This document shows positions 1-11,943 of a DNA stretch of 64,000 nucleotides, piece by piece; the stretch's first letter is position 1, and every line of letters begins with the position of its first letter. Origin of the DNA: Dallia pectoralis (lineage: Eukaryota > Chordata > Actinopteri > Esociformes > Umbridae); the NCBI GenBank assembly GCA_029465975.1, contig CM055728.1, positions 21,164,133-21,228,132 of the forward strand, given 5' to 3'. Below the pieces are notes generated by a model that saw nothing but the letters and a program-made list of their open reading frames with translations, had not been told where the DNA came from and made no database searches. The translations under genes were made by a program, and so were the position numbers.

Positions 1-3000
1 AAATACAAGAACATTTGAGAGGAAACACAGTAATCTTTCTGAAACCGTGTGACTTTCCCAATTACTGCTTAGATTACTTATAAGTAACTCATTTGAACAG
101 AAGAGGACTCTAGAAACGAGCCAGTCTGACCTAGGCTAGCACACACCTCTACAGTCCCATTTCAATCCTCATTTAAACAAGCGTAGCTAGATTCATGCTA
201 AATGATCACCATACACTGGTTTAAAGGATAACATAACATGAGCTGTTAGATCAAAGCGGATGTAGCGTGTATAAGATTTACATTTCACGATGCCTGTCTC
301 TAGAGGCCATTCTCCCAGAGAAATACAACGTTTGGATTCACTACCCTAAAGCCTAATATATCACACTTAGACAAAAAATAGACATGAAATTGTTCAACAG
401 AAAGTATGGGTATGCTAATTTGATCTGACATACACTTGGATGTATACAGATATGGGGCTTCAATTCCATTCACAGCTAGTTATCAAATCACCCAATTCGA
501 TTTTACCACTTGACTGACTTAGGATCTAAAGAGTACAGAACGGAAAATGAATTTGCTGTAAATCTGACTGCTACTTTTTTTGTTTAGAGGATTATTCAGA
601 CCCCCCCCCAATCTAGAGCTTTCTGTGGTGACTGATTAAAAAAAAGATTCCCCAGTGCTGTGTCGTTAGGATAAATGTGCTTGCTGTGAATTTAGGAGAC
701 AACACACATCCCTTTATCAGACTGGGCAGTTCTTCTGTTCAGACTGTGCATTCCTCTGGTAATTTCTCCTCAGTAGGCAGCACATTTCTACTCTAGTGGT
801 CTCCCTCCATCTCTCTCCGTCTCCCTCACTTGCCTTGCGCTGCATTTGCTTGGCCTCTGCTTACCCTGGCACAGACACAGCAGCATCAGCTGTTTGGAGG
901 ACCCAAGACAGGAAGTGCCGGAAAATAGCTCTTTCTGTGGACTTCTGAGATAAAGTCAGATCATGAGCCTTAGGGATCTTGGCGGGATTAGCTCGCAGAA
1001 TGCGGGACGTTTATTTATAGTGAACCGTGTACCAACTGCTTCTTCTGACATTGACAGTAAAATGTCATTAAATCCAACCCTGGCAAACAGTAGACATGTT
1101 CGGCCTGCAAATGCTGCCGTTCAGCCTGAAACATTACAACTGACGCGGAGCACAGAGCAGGAAACATCCAGTGCCATTTAACGCAGTCCTGGTCTGAGAA
1201 AGCACTCGTCGGGCTTCTAAACACAACAGACCTGGTGTCTGTTCGATTTGACTGAAGTGTTCAGAAAGTGTACACCTAAGGTAAAGGTAAGGCAATGCTC
1301 CAAACCTGATTACGGAAAACAGCACAAGTTTCAACACGCTCTCCATTCCTCAGTAAGAACAGCGAATAACACAACACGCTGACTTTATCAAAGCCTGTGA
1401 GAATGAAAAAAACAATACCATTGCATTAAGCACAAAGTGGCCGTGTTGTACCTGCGCTACAGAAGGTCATTATAGCATCAACCTGGAATAGAAATAGCAT
1501 TGCTTGTCAAATTACTACATTAACAGCTGCATTTCACTGGGGAAAGTAAAGCAGCATTACATTTTAATACTCAGATATAGGACCTAGGCCTACAGGACAG
1601 TGCTTCTCCACCTGAAAATACGTTGAGTAAATTGCACAGCTAACAGCAAACAGGCCAACCACATTCGAACAGTCCTAATCACGGTGGCAGTTCACATTGA
1701 TGCACCTAAAAGTATTGACATTCTCATTACACGCTCTAAATGAAATGTCACATTCACTAGCAAACGCTCCCCTGGGGCCACTTTGTGGTAAACAAAACGT
1801 CAATAGTTTTTTCAGAGCACACGTATACTTAAGAGAAAATGCTAATAGCATATTAACGGATGCAGATCGGACTCAACACGACACAAAAGTTTGTTTACAT
1901 CTTCTGCCCCCAATTTTTTGCACTGGTGATCGTTCAAAACAACACTGTGAGCTCTTTTATAACACCTAACACATAATCCAGGATAATAGAAATGCACATG
2001 AAGTTATCAGCACGGGTGATCGAGACGTTACTGTACTAAATTATGGTTCACCAGTAGAATTGGTAAACATTACAATTCGGGTGTACCTGAATAAGTGGTG
2101 GGGGTTCTCGGACACAATAACATTATTCACTGCCCTGTCGTCTGTAGCCAAATCTGCCTGTCAGTACCGTCTAGGCTTTAGCTAAAACATCGGTTTATTT
2201 ATTTACAGCATTTGATGGTTGGAGTGAAGACTGTGCCAGCCATTGATTAAGCTAGCCAGGCCTGATTATCCCACTGGCTCTTCAGTCTGTGTCTTACAGT
2301 TACCACAGATCAGTAACAGACTGGCATGGATAGAGGCAGCCTTGACTGAATCATGACATCCCTGAATTGGATTTCCCATTAAGGGGGTTTAATGTAATTA
2401 GCCAGAGTACATAGCGTATAGCCTGGAATAAGTAGCACAGAGATGCATCACCTTGGGCCGTTTAGCAAACGCTCAGCCACAAGGTGCAGAGACCCTGACA
2501 CTGCTCTTACAAGTTCAATTGACAGGGCTTTTGTCAGGTATTTTGACCAATCACCTACGGCCTTTTCACGTTACACACTTTTCAGAGCTTATCTGATTGG
2601 TCGAAAGACAAGTTTCCATAAAGAACCGGGCTGCCAGTGTAAATGAAGCCTAATACTGTAAACTGACTTTTGGTCATTGTAAGAAAAACAATACACAAAA
2701 GCCCAGTATTTGTGGTAAACAAGTCCTGGTCACTTTCTTAACATAAGACAGGAGATGGATTGCATGAAACCTATTTTTAGAGTGTTTTATCTCAACTCAT
2801 TCATGGATGTACATGTTCAGTTAAAGGAGTGCTCAATTAAGTGACCAGAATACAAACCCTTACTTAATTAGAAAGACTACTAATCCAACTTTTTAGGGAT
2901 CTACCGGAATCTTCTGCACATGTGCGAGTCAGGTTAAACAGCGAGCACAGCTTGGCAAAATGCACAGTTATGCTGTCCTGCTAAAGTTTGTCACTACCAT

Positions 3001-4382
3001 CTGCTCTCATTTCTTCACTGTACATCGTTCAGAAAAGCAAGATACAACATTTAACTCAACAACTGTAAAATGCAGCCACATTCTTTTCATGCAGATTTAT
3101 GAAGCATGGATGTAGCACCACTAAAAAATTTCATTTTTTTTGTCTTACAGTAATGCTCTCTGTTTTTCTATTCAGTTGTTGTAGGCATAGATACAAAACT
3201 GTCCTTATTAGCTAACCGGTATTATATTGTCCAAAGAATACAAACAAAAGCAGAACATTTAGAAACCCAAAATTGTCATGTTTATAGATCAGACAAGTTA
3301 GTAAATAAACATTAGATGAGCAGCCACAGCTCTCCCTGATGGCCAAGAAACTTACTCAACCTGGCAGGTTTCAAACACTGTAAGGTATGACCACACAATA
3401 ATCAGGGAACCACAGGTGCCACAGCAATGTCACTCCCAGCCCAGTGGAAATGTCAAAGCCTCAGGCCTCGAGTCAGCCTCGGTTTGAGTGGGGGTATTTC
3501 TGATGGTAAACATTTGTCATGCAACCTTTACCAGTAAAAAAGTAGCAACAGAATGAGTTTTTCTGACAGTACCATCAATGGGAGCATTCAAGAGTTCACC
3601 AAGGGCATTCTGGGTCTATGTAAAGTAATCATTCGACAAAGAATTTTGACCAAGATGGAATGCCGTTAGAATTAACTAATATTTCTAAATTCATGGTAAA
3701 GCGACAAAAACAACAACATACAACTGCCCATACCACGACACACTGCATTCCATCCACTTGCCAGTGGAGACAACCTCAAAGGGGACATTAAACAACAATG
3801 CAGTGGAAAGACTAACCAATTCCACTAGCTGATCGTGTTGCATTGTGTTTTTTGTGGTTTAAACATTTTAATTTCATCGTCCCATAGAAGGAATGGTTTT
3901 GTCTTCGATTGATATTATTAAGAACAACTATAAATTGTGTTTGGGCGTTTAGAGACTACTACGAAAATATCCAGACAAACCAAAACATTAGCCAAAACCG
4001 TAGGAGCAAATTCGTTTGAAATACGGCAACATATGACTGATTAAATAATATAACATGGTGTCTACACCCGTCGGCATTATTTGTATTTATGTTTCATTGT
4101 CGGTCATCTCTGTAACAAAGAGGCAATCCATTGTGCATGCCTGGATGCCTACGGTAATGTGTTATTAAACATGGCGAGGCAAGAGAGGGACCCACAGCAT
4201 GCATGCATGTAAACTGGAAAATACAATATACTGTAAATGCAACCAAAATAAAATAACCTGATTGATATGGGCTGGTTGCCTATACTGATCGAGGCTGTAC
4301 GGTTTATAAGGCATTTAGAAAACAGACTGTGGCTGGGTCATATACGGGCTCTGCATCCCATTCATCCACTGATCCCCCCTAC
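1..4382 (-). other. anks1a: ANKS1A intron 1 (partial), no exon seen
   Basis: This stretch lies directly downstream, on the minus strand, of the ANKS1A exon 1 donor and runs off the left edge of the window. I looked for the second ANKS1A exon, which should encode the rest of the first ankyrin repeat, and saw nothing resembling it on the minus strand. Short open frames here have no family features and no coherent splice signals. I saw no recognisable transposon or tandem array. It is therefore read as the 3'-open part of a long first intron. Confidence 0.7.
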
Positions 4383-4558
4383 CTGAGTAGATTGGACAGC
4401 GGGTGAGAAGCATTGTGCCCACTGCCAATGCTGCTCCCACCACCCCCCGATGATCCGCTGCCCCCTCCAGACGACTGTCGCTTGCCGGAGAGCAGCTTTT
4501 CCACCGCGGCGAGATTTCCCGTGCGCGCCGCCTCTAGGAGTTCCTGCTCCTTCCCCAT
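4383..4558 (-). CDS. anks1a: ANKS1A (Odin) first coding exon, partial gene
   Basis: Minus-strand exon starting with ATG at 4558-4556 and ending at a GT donor (4382-4381, followed by AGGGGG). It encodes 58 residues plus two bases. The start MGKEQELLEAARTGNLAAVE continues to KLLSGKR and then a Gly/Ser-rich low-complexity stretch (about residues 29-48), closing with HPLSNLL. This is the typical first exon of ANKS1A: the beginning of the ankyrin repeat block followed by a Gly-rich loop. ANKS1A is a cytoplasmic adaptor with N-terminal ankyrin repeats, two SAM domains and a PTB domain that acts downstream of Eph receptors and in ErbB2 export from the ER. Only the first exon is in the window; the remaining exons lie to the left. 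The gene is divergent from TAF11, as in human. The exon sits in a GC- and CpG-rich patch (about 4380-4880) that is a good promoter candidate. Confidence 0.9.
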
Positions 4559-4900
4559 CTCGAACCAGAAGGGGTAGCAGGATAGGGAGAGCCGGGGTTA
4601 AACGCAGGAGATAAATAAATCCCAGTGAGGTTCTCTACCAGTCGCGGACGCTCGTTTCTCCAATGCCGTAAAAACAGATTTCCCTCCTCGGCTTGATACG
4701 TTTCTACAGTGTGTGTCAATTTTCCCGGACTTCCGATCCCGCACTGTCGCTCCGGGGAAAAGTTTCGTTCGGCACCGCGGAGCAGCAAACTTCCTCCGCC
4801 CGGCCCAGTCTGAAGTGCGCGTCACTTCCTCGATACTCTCCCATTGCCCCACTGCGGCGCGCAGCAGAAGAGGAACGCCCAGTCCGTCCAAAAAGATCTG
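4559..4900 (-). promoter_or_regulatory. anks1a: Probable ANKS1A CpG-rich promoter and 5' UTR
   Basis: The roughly 340 bp upstream of the ANKS1A start codon are clearly richer in G+C and CpG than the AT-rich surroundings, including several CGCG and CCGG runs between 4480 and 4870. No TATA box is obvious on the minus strand. A CpG-island type promoter is inferred from composition and position only. Several overlapping short open frames on both strands are by-products of the GC content. Confidence 0.5.
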
Positions 4901-6004
4901 GAAAAAAAATGTGTAAGTGCCCATTTCGGTGGTCATTATATGTCGTTGTTGATTCCTTTGCAACCAATGTTTTAGAACAGAACAACAACTAAGTTACTAA
5001 ACACATTTACAGAATTAACACAACGCAAACGACCTCTATGTACAAAATGTAATGTAAGTGTGCTGTTCACGGAAGAGCAACATAATAGTGCACTGGTCAT
5101 GCAATCTTATATCTGGAGAGTGAATACGATGTTTTTGTTACTTTGGCTTTTGCCATAAATACTATTTTAATACATTTTTGTATAGACTTTTGTAATGTGT
5201 AATTTGATGACTATCAATGTTTAATAGTGTGTTTTATGTTCTGCAGGTCATTATACAATAGCTAATGGGGATGATCAAAATAAACAAAACCCAACGTTTC
5301 AAAGGGAATTCGTCATTTCAAATGTTATATTATTGGCTATGTAAAGTGCTGTTTTTCCCATGGCAACAGGTCACACACCTTACTGCTCTAAATTGAGGAA
5401 TTTACATAACAAATATTTTTTTTGCCAGATCTTTGTTGGTCTGTATAATCCATGTGAACGATATACAATAATATTATACCTCATAGTGGGTAATCCTAAC
5501 CTCCTTATATTGGAGATAATTGGAGTATATGGTCTGAGTATTTCCATAGGCCATTCATAGCTTGAATATCTCTGCTGTGTTCTCAATCTTATTCCACCCC
5601 TTGCCTACACCTCCCGCAGCAGCCATTTTCTTTATCCCCCTATGTTGTTTCCCTGCAGGTACCAAGGTAGGACTTGGACAGTGATGTTGAAGGTGGGCTT
5701 TCAGATGTTGTGGCTGCTCCATCCCATTCATTACTTTGGATTTCCTCCTTAACCTAATTGTTTTGAACCTTCAACTGAACCATTATTCCCAGTGACATGC
5801 CTCGACATAACCCCCAAATTCCAATCTGTTTACAAGGTCATCAGGAAAAATACATTTGCAAGTCTTACTCAAGTGAATACGTTAAAATGGCAGATACCTC
5901 TAATGGCAAACCACTAAAACCTGCTGTGGGCTACTTGAATCCTCTATCCTTCTCTATGATAAAACAGAACAGAAACCCACAGATGTCTATATATATATAT
6001 TTTT
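4901..6004. other. Intergenic, nothing recognised
   Basis: AT-rich sequence between the ANKS1A promoter and a repeat fragment. I see no exon, no RNA gene and no clear repeat. Confidence 0.5.
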
Positions 6005-6068
6005 AATGTATTCTTTATCCAGGTAGGTCGATTGAGAACAAATTCTAATTTGCAACGTCAACCTGTCC
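6005..6068. repeat. Short fragment of a widespread fish interspersed repeat
   Basis: The stretch around 6015-6065 (CCAGGTAGGTCGATTGAGAA followed by CAAATTCTAATTTGCAAC) resembles a very common salmonid/esocid interspersed repeat that reads 'ccaggtaggc..gttgagaacaagttctcatttgcaac'. It is directly followed by the L2 tail. The identification rests on remembered similarity and the fragment is short. Confidence 0.4.
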
Positions 6069-6668
6069 AGGATAATAATAATAATACATTTTATTTATAA
6101 TGCGCATTTCTTAAACCCAAAGCGCTACAGTAAAATAAACAACAAAAAACAACAACAACAAAAAACAACAACAAGGGCAATACAACAATTAGAGAAAAAC
6201 AGCCTTAAATAAATGTGTCTTAATGAGCTTTTTAAAGTGTTCCAGTGTTGGTACATTTCTGATGGTAGGAGGAAGCACATTCCATAGCTTGGGGGCTTTG
6301 TATGAAAAAGCTCTTTCCCCCAGTTTACATGAGGGCTGATGTAGTAAAAGAGAGTTAGAAGAATGGAGAGAACGTGATGGAGTATAGTGGCTAATGAGAT
6401 CACATAGGTACTCAGGTGCAGTCGCATGTAGCGCCTTGTATGTTAGTATAAGAATTTTGAAATCAATTCTCGCTTTTATGGGAAGCCAGTGCAACTGTGA
6501 AAGCACCGGTGTGATGTGCTCACGAGGAGAGGTACGAGTGAGCACACGGACAGCAGGATTTTGAATTTACTGTAGCCTACTCAGAGATTTAGCTGGAAGG
6601 CCAGAGAACAAGGCATTACAATAATCTAGCCTAGTTGTAATAAAGGCATGTATAAGGATGAGGCGAAA
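6069..6668 (-). mobile_element. L2-type LINE 3' fragment with broken reverse transcriptase end
   Basis: Read on the minus strand, this encodes the C-terminal end of an L2-type reverse transcriptase: FITTRLDYCNALFSGLPAKS, then HITPVLSQLHWLPIKARIDF, then KLWNVLPPTIR and a FKKLIKTHLF-type ending with a stop at 6189. This block is the well-known L2 C-terminus that follows the catalytic RT core. A TAA stop near 6570 interrupts the frame, so the copy is dead. The 3' end runs into an AAT-repeat tail at about 6073-6090, consistent with L2 tails. It is 5' truncated. Confidence 0.85.
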
Positions 6669-8400
6669 AAACAAACAAACATAAAACCACAATGTATCAT
6701 GGGTTAATGTGAGTACATTTGTAATACATAACAATTCGTAGTTTCAATCAAAACATCATGAACTTTGATAACCTCAAATCGGAAAGACGTGTTTTCTTCC
6801 TGACATTTGATCTCCACGACTGTGTATATGATGCAGATTATTTTTTATTCGTCATTTGGCCGTCATCTGAACTTGTTTTCAGTTTGACAGAAAAATGCAT
6901 GAATGCCTAAATGAAGGGCTGAAGGCCAAGTTGAATTATATGAGCAAACAATATGGGGTAGTGATTTAAATCACAGACTCGGTGCTGCCAGGAGTTTGAG
7001 TCCTAATTGCTGCATAACTAACAACAGTGCCCATGGGCCCCACAAAGGACAGTGCAAATTAAAGATCAAAATCAGACTTAAACCAATATAATTGGGCACA
7101 GCCATCCTTTCATTGAGTGACTTATGAGATGGCACGTCACACTTGGAGGCTGCATTGCGCATGCTCGCAAGAAAAAGTCACTGCAGGGTCCAAGCATCCT
7201 GTGTACCCATGAAAATACTTCTTAGGTAAGCAATAAAGATGACAAAAAACAGAACGGCTAAATGAGCGATGCATTGGAAGACACATTTTGATCTTAGACT
7301 CTCCAGAACATTATTATTCCCAGTGTTAAAAGGGTAGTTACTAGTTTTTTGAGAAATTGGTTCAGTTATGACAGTCAGTTATGACTGAAACATCTGTAGT
7401 ATATAATTTGCTTTTACTTAACTTGCTTTAATTTACCTCTTGAATAAGCAAAACAAATCTGGTTAACAATGCATTTGAATATAATAATATATAGAGAAAA
7501 AGAAGCTAATAAAAGCGTCTTTGTTCCTTTTGCTTATATTTTTTTAACGATTCACCAATTAGAACATTCAACTGGCTAATTTTAGAAAGCCCGATATCCG
7601 GCGATGTAAAACATTATTGAATTCTCCATTCTATAAATAAGGTTCAACTTTCCGGATCACAGAACGTGGTGTATATTAGCAGAAAAATAAATCCCCCATG
7701 ACAACTGATCTCACTTGTATCACTTGTCATGGCATCCAAAGATAATATAACCGCTATCTGCTTGTACCTGCCCTTATTTATGATCGGAGAAATTTTATCC
7801 GGTTTCATCAGAGATTTTCTAGTAGGTAAGGGGAATGTCTATGAGGGGAATCCTAGATACCCTAGATGTCAAGACCAACTGCGCTGTGCGAGCCACGTGG
7901 TCGAACTAATGTCAGTTTAGCGACATATAACGTCGTCTCGAATGTGGGCTGCATTCAGATTGTGAGGAAATTAACAACAAATAAATATGTTTTTACAACT
8001 ACCATGGACTGGTGAAACACCCTCAGTTTGGGTCGAACGGGTTAAATTAGAAAGCAATTCCGGAAGTCACGTAGTGAGTGTTGTACCTCTGACGTAGTAG
8101 TATATCCGACACAAACCATGTTTAAATCGGAAAATATTTGTAAAGATATTTCATGTTTTCCACTGTTTTGATTGCCCCTCTGTATTTCTCACTCTCAGTT
8201 TTGCAATTGCCTAGTGTCTATGCCTGAATGTTATTATTTATAATAACATTCACAAAGTTTTTCCTTAAGAATCCCCCTTTTTCTTTATTTTGAATTATTT
8301 TTTTCCCCACGATGTTCTTAACTGAAGTTAGGTATATATTCTACAAGAGATGTTTTTTATGATGTTCAATTAAAAATGTTCAATACATTTTTTTTTAAAG
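6669..8400. other. Intergenic between ANKS1A and TAF11
   Basis: Mostly AT-rich with no recognised exon of a known gene. It contains one small open frame with a membrane-like segment at 7729-7920, listed separately. No clear transposon was seen. Confidence 0.45.
7729..7920 (+). CDS. Unrecognised small ORF with one hydrophobic segment (candidate only)
   Basis: A 63-codon open frame starting MASKDNITAICLYLPLFMIG. Residues about 7-27 are strongly hydrophobic and could be a signal anchor or membrane segment, followed by a charged Arg/Asp pair. A good donor-like site (GTAG|GTAAGG, about 7826) lies inside it, so the real coding part, if any, might be only about 33 residues that splice to an unseen exon. 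I do not recognise the protein. It lies between two divergent housekeeping genes, and no gene is known to me at this position in human. It may well be chance. Confidence 0.15.
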   Translation: MASKDNITAICLYLPLFMIGEILSGFIRDFLVGKGNVYEGNPRYPRCQDQLRCASHVVELMSV

Positions 8401-8532
8401 CGGAAATAGGAAGTGAGCATCATCAACAGTTTCCGGTTGCGAATGTTCTCTAATCATGCCTCTTCTGCGCTTTTAACGATTGTTTTGATCACTTACTGAG
8501 GTACGAATACTTAGACGAGGCTAGTGAGTGAG

Positions 8533-8545
8533 CATATATAAGCAG
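8533..8545 (+). promoter_or_regulatory. taf11: TATA-like element upstream of TAF11
   Basis: The sequence CATATATAAGCAG lies about 50 bp before the TAF11 start codon. It fits a TATA box (TATATAA) and would put transcription start around 8565, leaving a very short 5' UTR. This is inferred from the motif only; TAF11 promoters in other vertebrates are usually of the broad type. Confidence 0.35.
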
Positions 8546-8591
8546 GGACGTTTCTAACTCATCAATTGGCCTCGTTAGATGTGAATGAGCT

Positions 8592-11335
8592 ATGGCAGAC
8601 CCGGCTCGGATAAAGACTGATTCTAACTCGGAGAAATCTTGTGCTGGGAAAAGTCCAAAGCCCGAAGACACTGAAGAAGTGCCCTTGTCGGATACAGACG
8701 CTGAATCAAAAGATCCTTCATCACAACTACTAAAGCACGAACAGAAACAGGTATTTATAACACAAACACACACATAAATGAGTTGTAAAACGTTATGACC
8801 ACTGCTTTATGTTCTGTTGGTCCTCTGCGGGCCGCCAAAACAGCCGCGGCTAGGCATGGACTCTACTAGACCCCTGTAGGTGTTCTATGTTTTCTGGCAC
8901 CAAGACATTAGAAACAGATCCTTCATGAATGGTAAGTTGTTAGGGTGCTAAATCTGATTAGGATATGGGGAATTTTGAGGCCAGGGCAACACCTTGAAGC
9001 CTTCGTCATGTTCATCAAACGATTCCCAAACAATGTGTGGCAGTGTGCATAATTTCAGGGAATGCCATTGCCATGAAGGGGTGTACCTGGTCTGCAACAA
9101 TGTTTAGGTATATGGCATGTGTCAAATCGTCCACATAAACATCTGGACCAAGGGTTCTTCAGCAGAACATGGTCCAGAAAATCACACTCCCTCCAACAGA
9201 TTCTCATCTTCCCCTGATGCCATCACTTTGCCAGGTAAACGGCGAACACATACACGACCGTCCATGTGATGTGATAGAAAACAGGACTCATCGAACCAGA
9301 ACCTTTTTTCACTGCTCCAAGGTCCAGTTCAGACGCTCATGTACCCTTCATAGGCACTTTCGACTATGGACAGGGCTTGTCTACACCTACCCAGACTTAT
9401 ACGCAGCAGGGTGCGATGCACAGTGTGTTGTGAACTTGTGACACGTTTTTCCAGTAATCATCATTTACATTTTCTGTGCCACAGTGCACAGTTGCCCTCA
9501 CGCATCAATAAGCCTTATACACTCAACACCCTGTCGCCAGTTGGTCCCTCCTCCTACCACTGTCATTAGACACTCAGCACTGCTGACTGGAAGCACTCCA
9601 CTAGCCTTGCCGTTTGAGTGACATAAAAGTTGGCGCTTATCGCTCGTCTTTACTCCTGCATATTTCTTCTGCGTCTAACACATTGACTACGATTATTGAT
9701 TGTTTTGCTTACCATCTAACCTTTCCAGAACTTGAAATGTGAATTTTTAGGAGATAATCACTGTTGTTCACTTCACCTGTAAGTGGTCATCTGTTTATGG
9801 CTCATTAGTGTATACACTAGCTGCTAATTTCATTGACCAACAAACAATAAATCAGTCTGACTGTGCTATAGCTAATAAGATAAACTTGAACAAAGTGGTT
9901 AGCAAATTCAGGATATCCTCTGTAAAACATAGCACATTATTACATAAAAAACACTGGCTCCACAAGTACTAGAACATTTCAACAGAGCTCAGCTCAGGTA
10001 AGATAAATGAAGTTGCTACACCACCTAATACTTCCTAAATACTCAGTGCTTTGTTTACTTTGCATGGGCCTGCTGAAGGATTCTGTGGCCGGAGATGATG
10101 ACGACGATGATGACGAAGGAACCTCAGGTCAACCTGCTTCCAAAAAACTGAAAGTGGAGCCGGAGAAAAAAAAGGAAAAGCGCCAAAAGGTTGACGAAGA
10201 TGAGATCCAGAAGATGCAGTAAGATTCATATTGTGTACATTGTACTAAAATTGCTTGTGTGGTAACCACATATTGTACTAACAATGGTTCTGTGTGGTGG
10301 TAGCCACACATTGTACTAACGATGGTTCTGTGTGGTGGTAGCCACACATTGTACTAACAATGGTTCTGTGTGGTAACCACACATTGTACTAACGATGGTT
10401 CTGTGTGGTGGTAGCCACACATTGTACTAACGATGGTTCTGTGTGGTGGTAACCACACATTTTACTAACGATGGTTCTTGTTACAAGCGTTCATTCATTA
10501 TACACACTTTTCCTTCGTCTGATGTCCAGGGTTCTGGTCTCGTCCTTTTCTGAGGAGCAGCTTAACCGTTATGAGATGTACAGACGCTCTGCATTCCCCA
10601 AAGCTGCCATCAAGAGGGTAAGGCCTGTGGGCGATCCTCTGTGTTTTATTTAACTTACAGTTGCTTAGCACCTTATGGAAACATGTACACACCAACACAT
10701 TGTGTTTGGTTTAGATACATGACTCATGGTGTATTAGTGTCCAGAAAATATGCCACAAACACATAAAAATTGCCACAATCTATTATAACTCCAGTGCAGT
10801 GGTGAATATAAAAATATAGAAACGATTCTGCATATTTTTGTTTTTCCACTTCAGCTCCAGACATTTTCTTTCTAAACCTAGACTATCTACCCTCCTAAAC
10901 CTAGCCTATGTTTTCTCCTGCATTGTGTTTTGCAATACGATCTTTCATTTCAAATGTTAACATAATATATATGCATCTTTCCTACAGCTGATACAGTCCA
11001 TCACAGGATCATCAGTGTCTCAAAATGTAGTTATTGCCATGTCTGGTATTTCCAAAGTCTTTGCTGGAGAAATAGTGGAGGAAGGTAATGACTGATTGAA
11101 TATTGACTAGTCGGCCAGACATATGACATCTTCACTATTACTGATCGCATCAACAAACTCTTTGAGCTCTGTCACCACAGACATGCTTTTGTTTGTACCT
11201 GCAGCTCTGGACGTGTGTGAGAAGTGGGGGGACACACCTCCCCTGCAGCCCAAACACATGCGGGAGGCTGTCCGGAGACTGAAAAGCAGAGAGCAGATCC
11301 CCAACACCAAACACAAGCACATCCTCTTCAACTGA
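8592..11335 (+). CDS. taf11: TFIID subunit TAF11, complete, 5 coding exons, 204 aa
   Basis: Coding exons: 8592-8750, 10079-10218, 10530-10617, 10988-11084, 11205-11335 (615 nt, stop TGA). All introns are GT-AG; the codon for Gln100 is split between exons 2 and 3. The N-terminal part (residues 1-100) is acidic and disordered, with a run of seven Asp at 59-65 followed by a Lys/Glu-rich stretch ending KVDEDEIQKMQ, the hallmark just before the histone fold. Residues about 104-196 form the histone-fold domain: SSFSEEQLNRYEMYRRSAFP, SVSQNVVIAMSGISKVF, and the C-terminal LDVCEKWGDTPPLQPKHMRE. The protein ends KHKHILFN. TAF11 pairs with TAF13 inside TFIID and contacts TBP/TFIIA at RNA polymerase II promoters. 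Length matches the vertebrate family (about 211 aa). It is divergent from ANKS1A and convergent with UHRF1BP1. Intron 1 carries a Tc1 relic and intron 2 a minisatellite. Confidence 0.97.
8770..9817 (-). mobile_element. Degenerate Tc1-like transposon in TAF11 intron 1
   Basis: The interval reads, on the minus strand, like a decayed Tc1/mariner element. The left end (8795-8925) is the antisense of the transposase C-terminus (the 'LLLTSWCQ..TFRGLVESMP' region), the middle (9060-9250) matches the central part including a VDHVQP-like segment, and the right end has GTGGTCAT...CATTAGTGTATACAC, a degraded terminal inverted repeat of the 'TATACACTGATCAGCCATAA' type. Frames are broken throughout. It is the same family as the relics at 44211-44735 and about 52300-52745. 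Confidence 0.8.
10230..10480. repeat. Hairpin-containing minisatellite in TAF11 intron 2
   Basis: About six tandem copies of a 36-38 bp unit. Each unit contains the inverted repeat GTGTGG(TGGTAG)CCACAC followed by ATTGTACTAACGATGGTTCT. It begins about 10-40 bp after the exon 2 donor and ends about 50 bp before exon 3, so it makes up most of this short intron. The copies differ in whether the loop reads TGGTAG or TAA-like. Confidence 0.9.
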
Positions 11336-11772
11336 GCCAATCAGAGTGTTGCTAATTAGACAGGCAGAGCAATGCTAAGGAGCTCCAGATGCCTATAACA
11401 TGGTGGAAACATTTACTACACATGTTTATGGTTGTCCTTTTCATTTGAACATCCATTGCCGTTTAGGTTTGCTATAAATGCAAATGCAATATACTGTTGT
11501 TGGGGAAAGACCAACTCCAATGTCATAATTTATTACAGTGGAAGGTATGGACATACATAGTTGTTTATCACAGCAAACAAGGTTTGTGTTGGATAGTTTA
11601 AAATCATAATTTGATCTAGTTGGTGTTTTTATATTACAGTTCCTCATTTCAACATCCTCTGTAGCGTGGAACTTGCAAACAGATATTTGATTGCTGCAGT
11701 TACAGCCAACATACTATTAACTGTTAATAAACTGATTGAAGAAGTACAAATTGTATATAATATTATTGTTGA

Positions 11773-11778
11773 AATAAA
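11773..11778 (+). terminator. taf11: Poly(A) signal, TAF11 (upstream candidate)
   Basis: AATAAA about 440 bp after the TAF11 stop codon. A second AATAAA follows at 11850. Confidence 0.5.
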
Positions 11779-11849
11779 CACAGGTTACATAAAAAAGTGC
11801 AATTTGTGTATGTGTTTAGACCCCAACATCAAACCTGTTGTTACTGGCC

Positions 11850-11855
11850 AATAAA
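11850..11855 (+). terminator. taf11: Poly(A) signal, TAF11 (downstream candidate)
   Basis: AATAAA about 515 bp after the TAF11 stop, followed by a T/G-containing stretch. It would end the TAF11 transcript near 11870-11880. Confidence 0.5.
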
Positions 11856-11937
11856 CATGCAAGATATGTCCAACTTACATTAAGACACTATTTGACAGAA
11901 CAAAAAGGTTGACAGTCGTTTAGTTGGTTTAAACATC

Positions 11938-11943
11938 TTTTAT
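11938..11943 (-). terminator. uhrf1bp1: Candidate poly(A) signal of UHRF1BP1
   Basis: TTTATT on the plus strand, AATAAA on the minus strand. I saw no better minus-strand AATAAA between the UHRF1BP1 stop (15215) and here, so the 3' UTR may be about 3.3 kb. If so, the TAF11 and UHRF1BP1 transcripts end within about 100 bp of each other. Confidence 0.45.

Noticed and set aside
1..4382. Short ORFs in ANKS1A intron 1 (for example 963-1181 and 1697-1969) as exons
   Set aside because: No similarity to ankyrin repeats or any family recognised, wrong strand for ANKS1A, no coherent splice sites.
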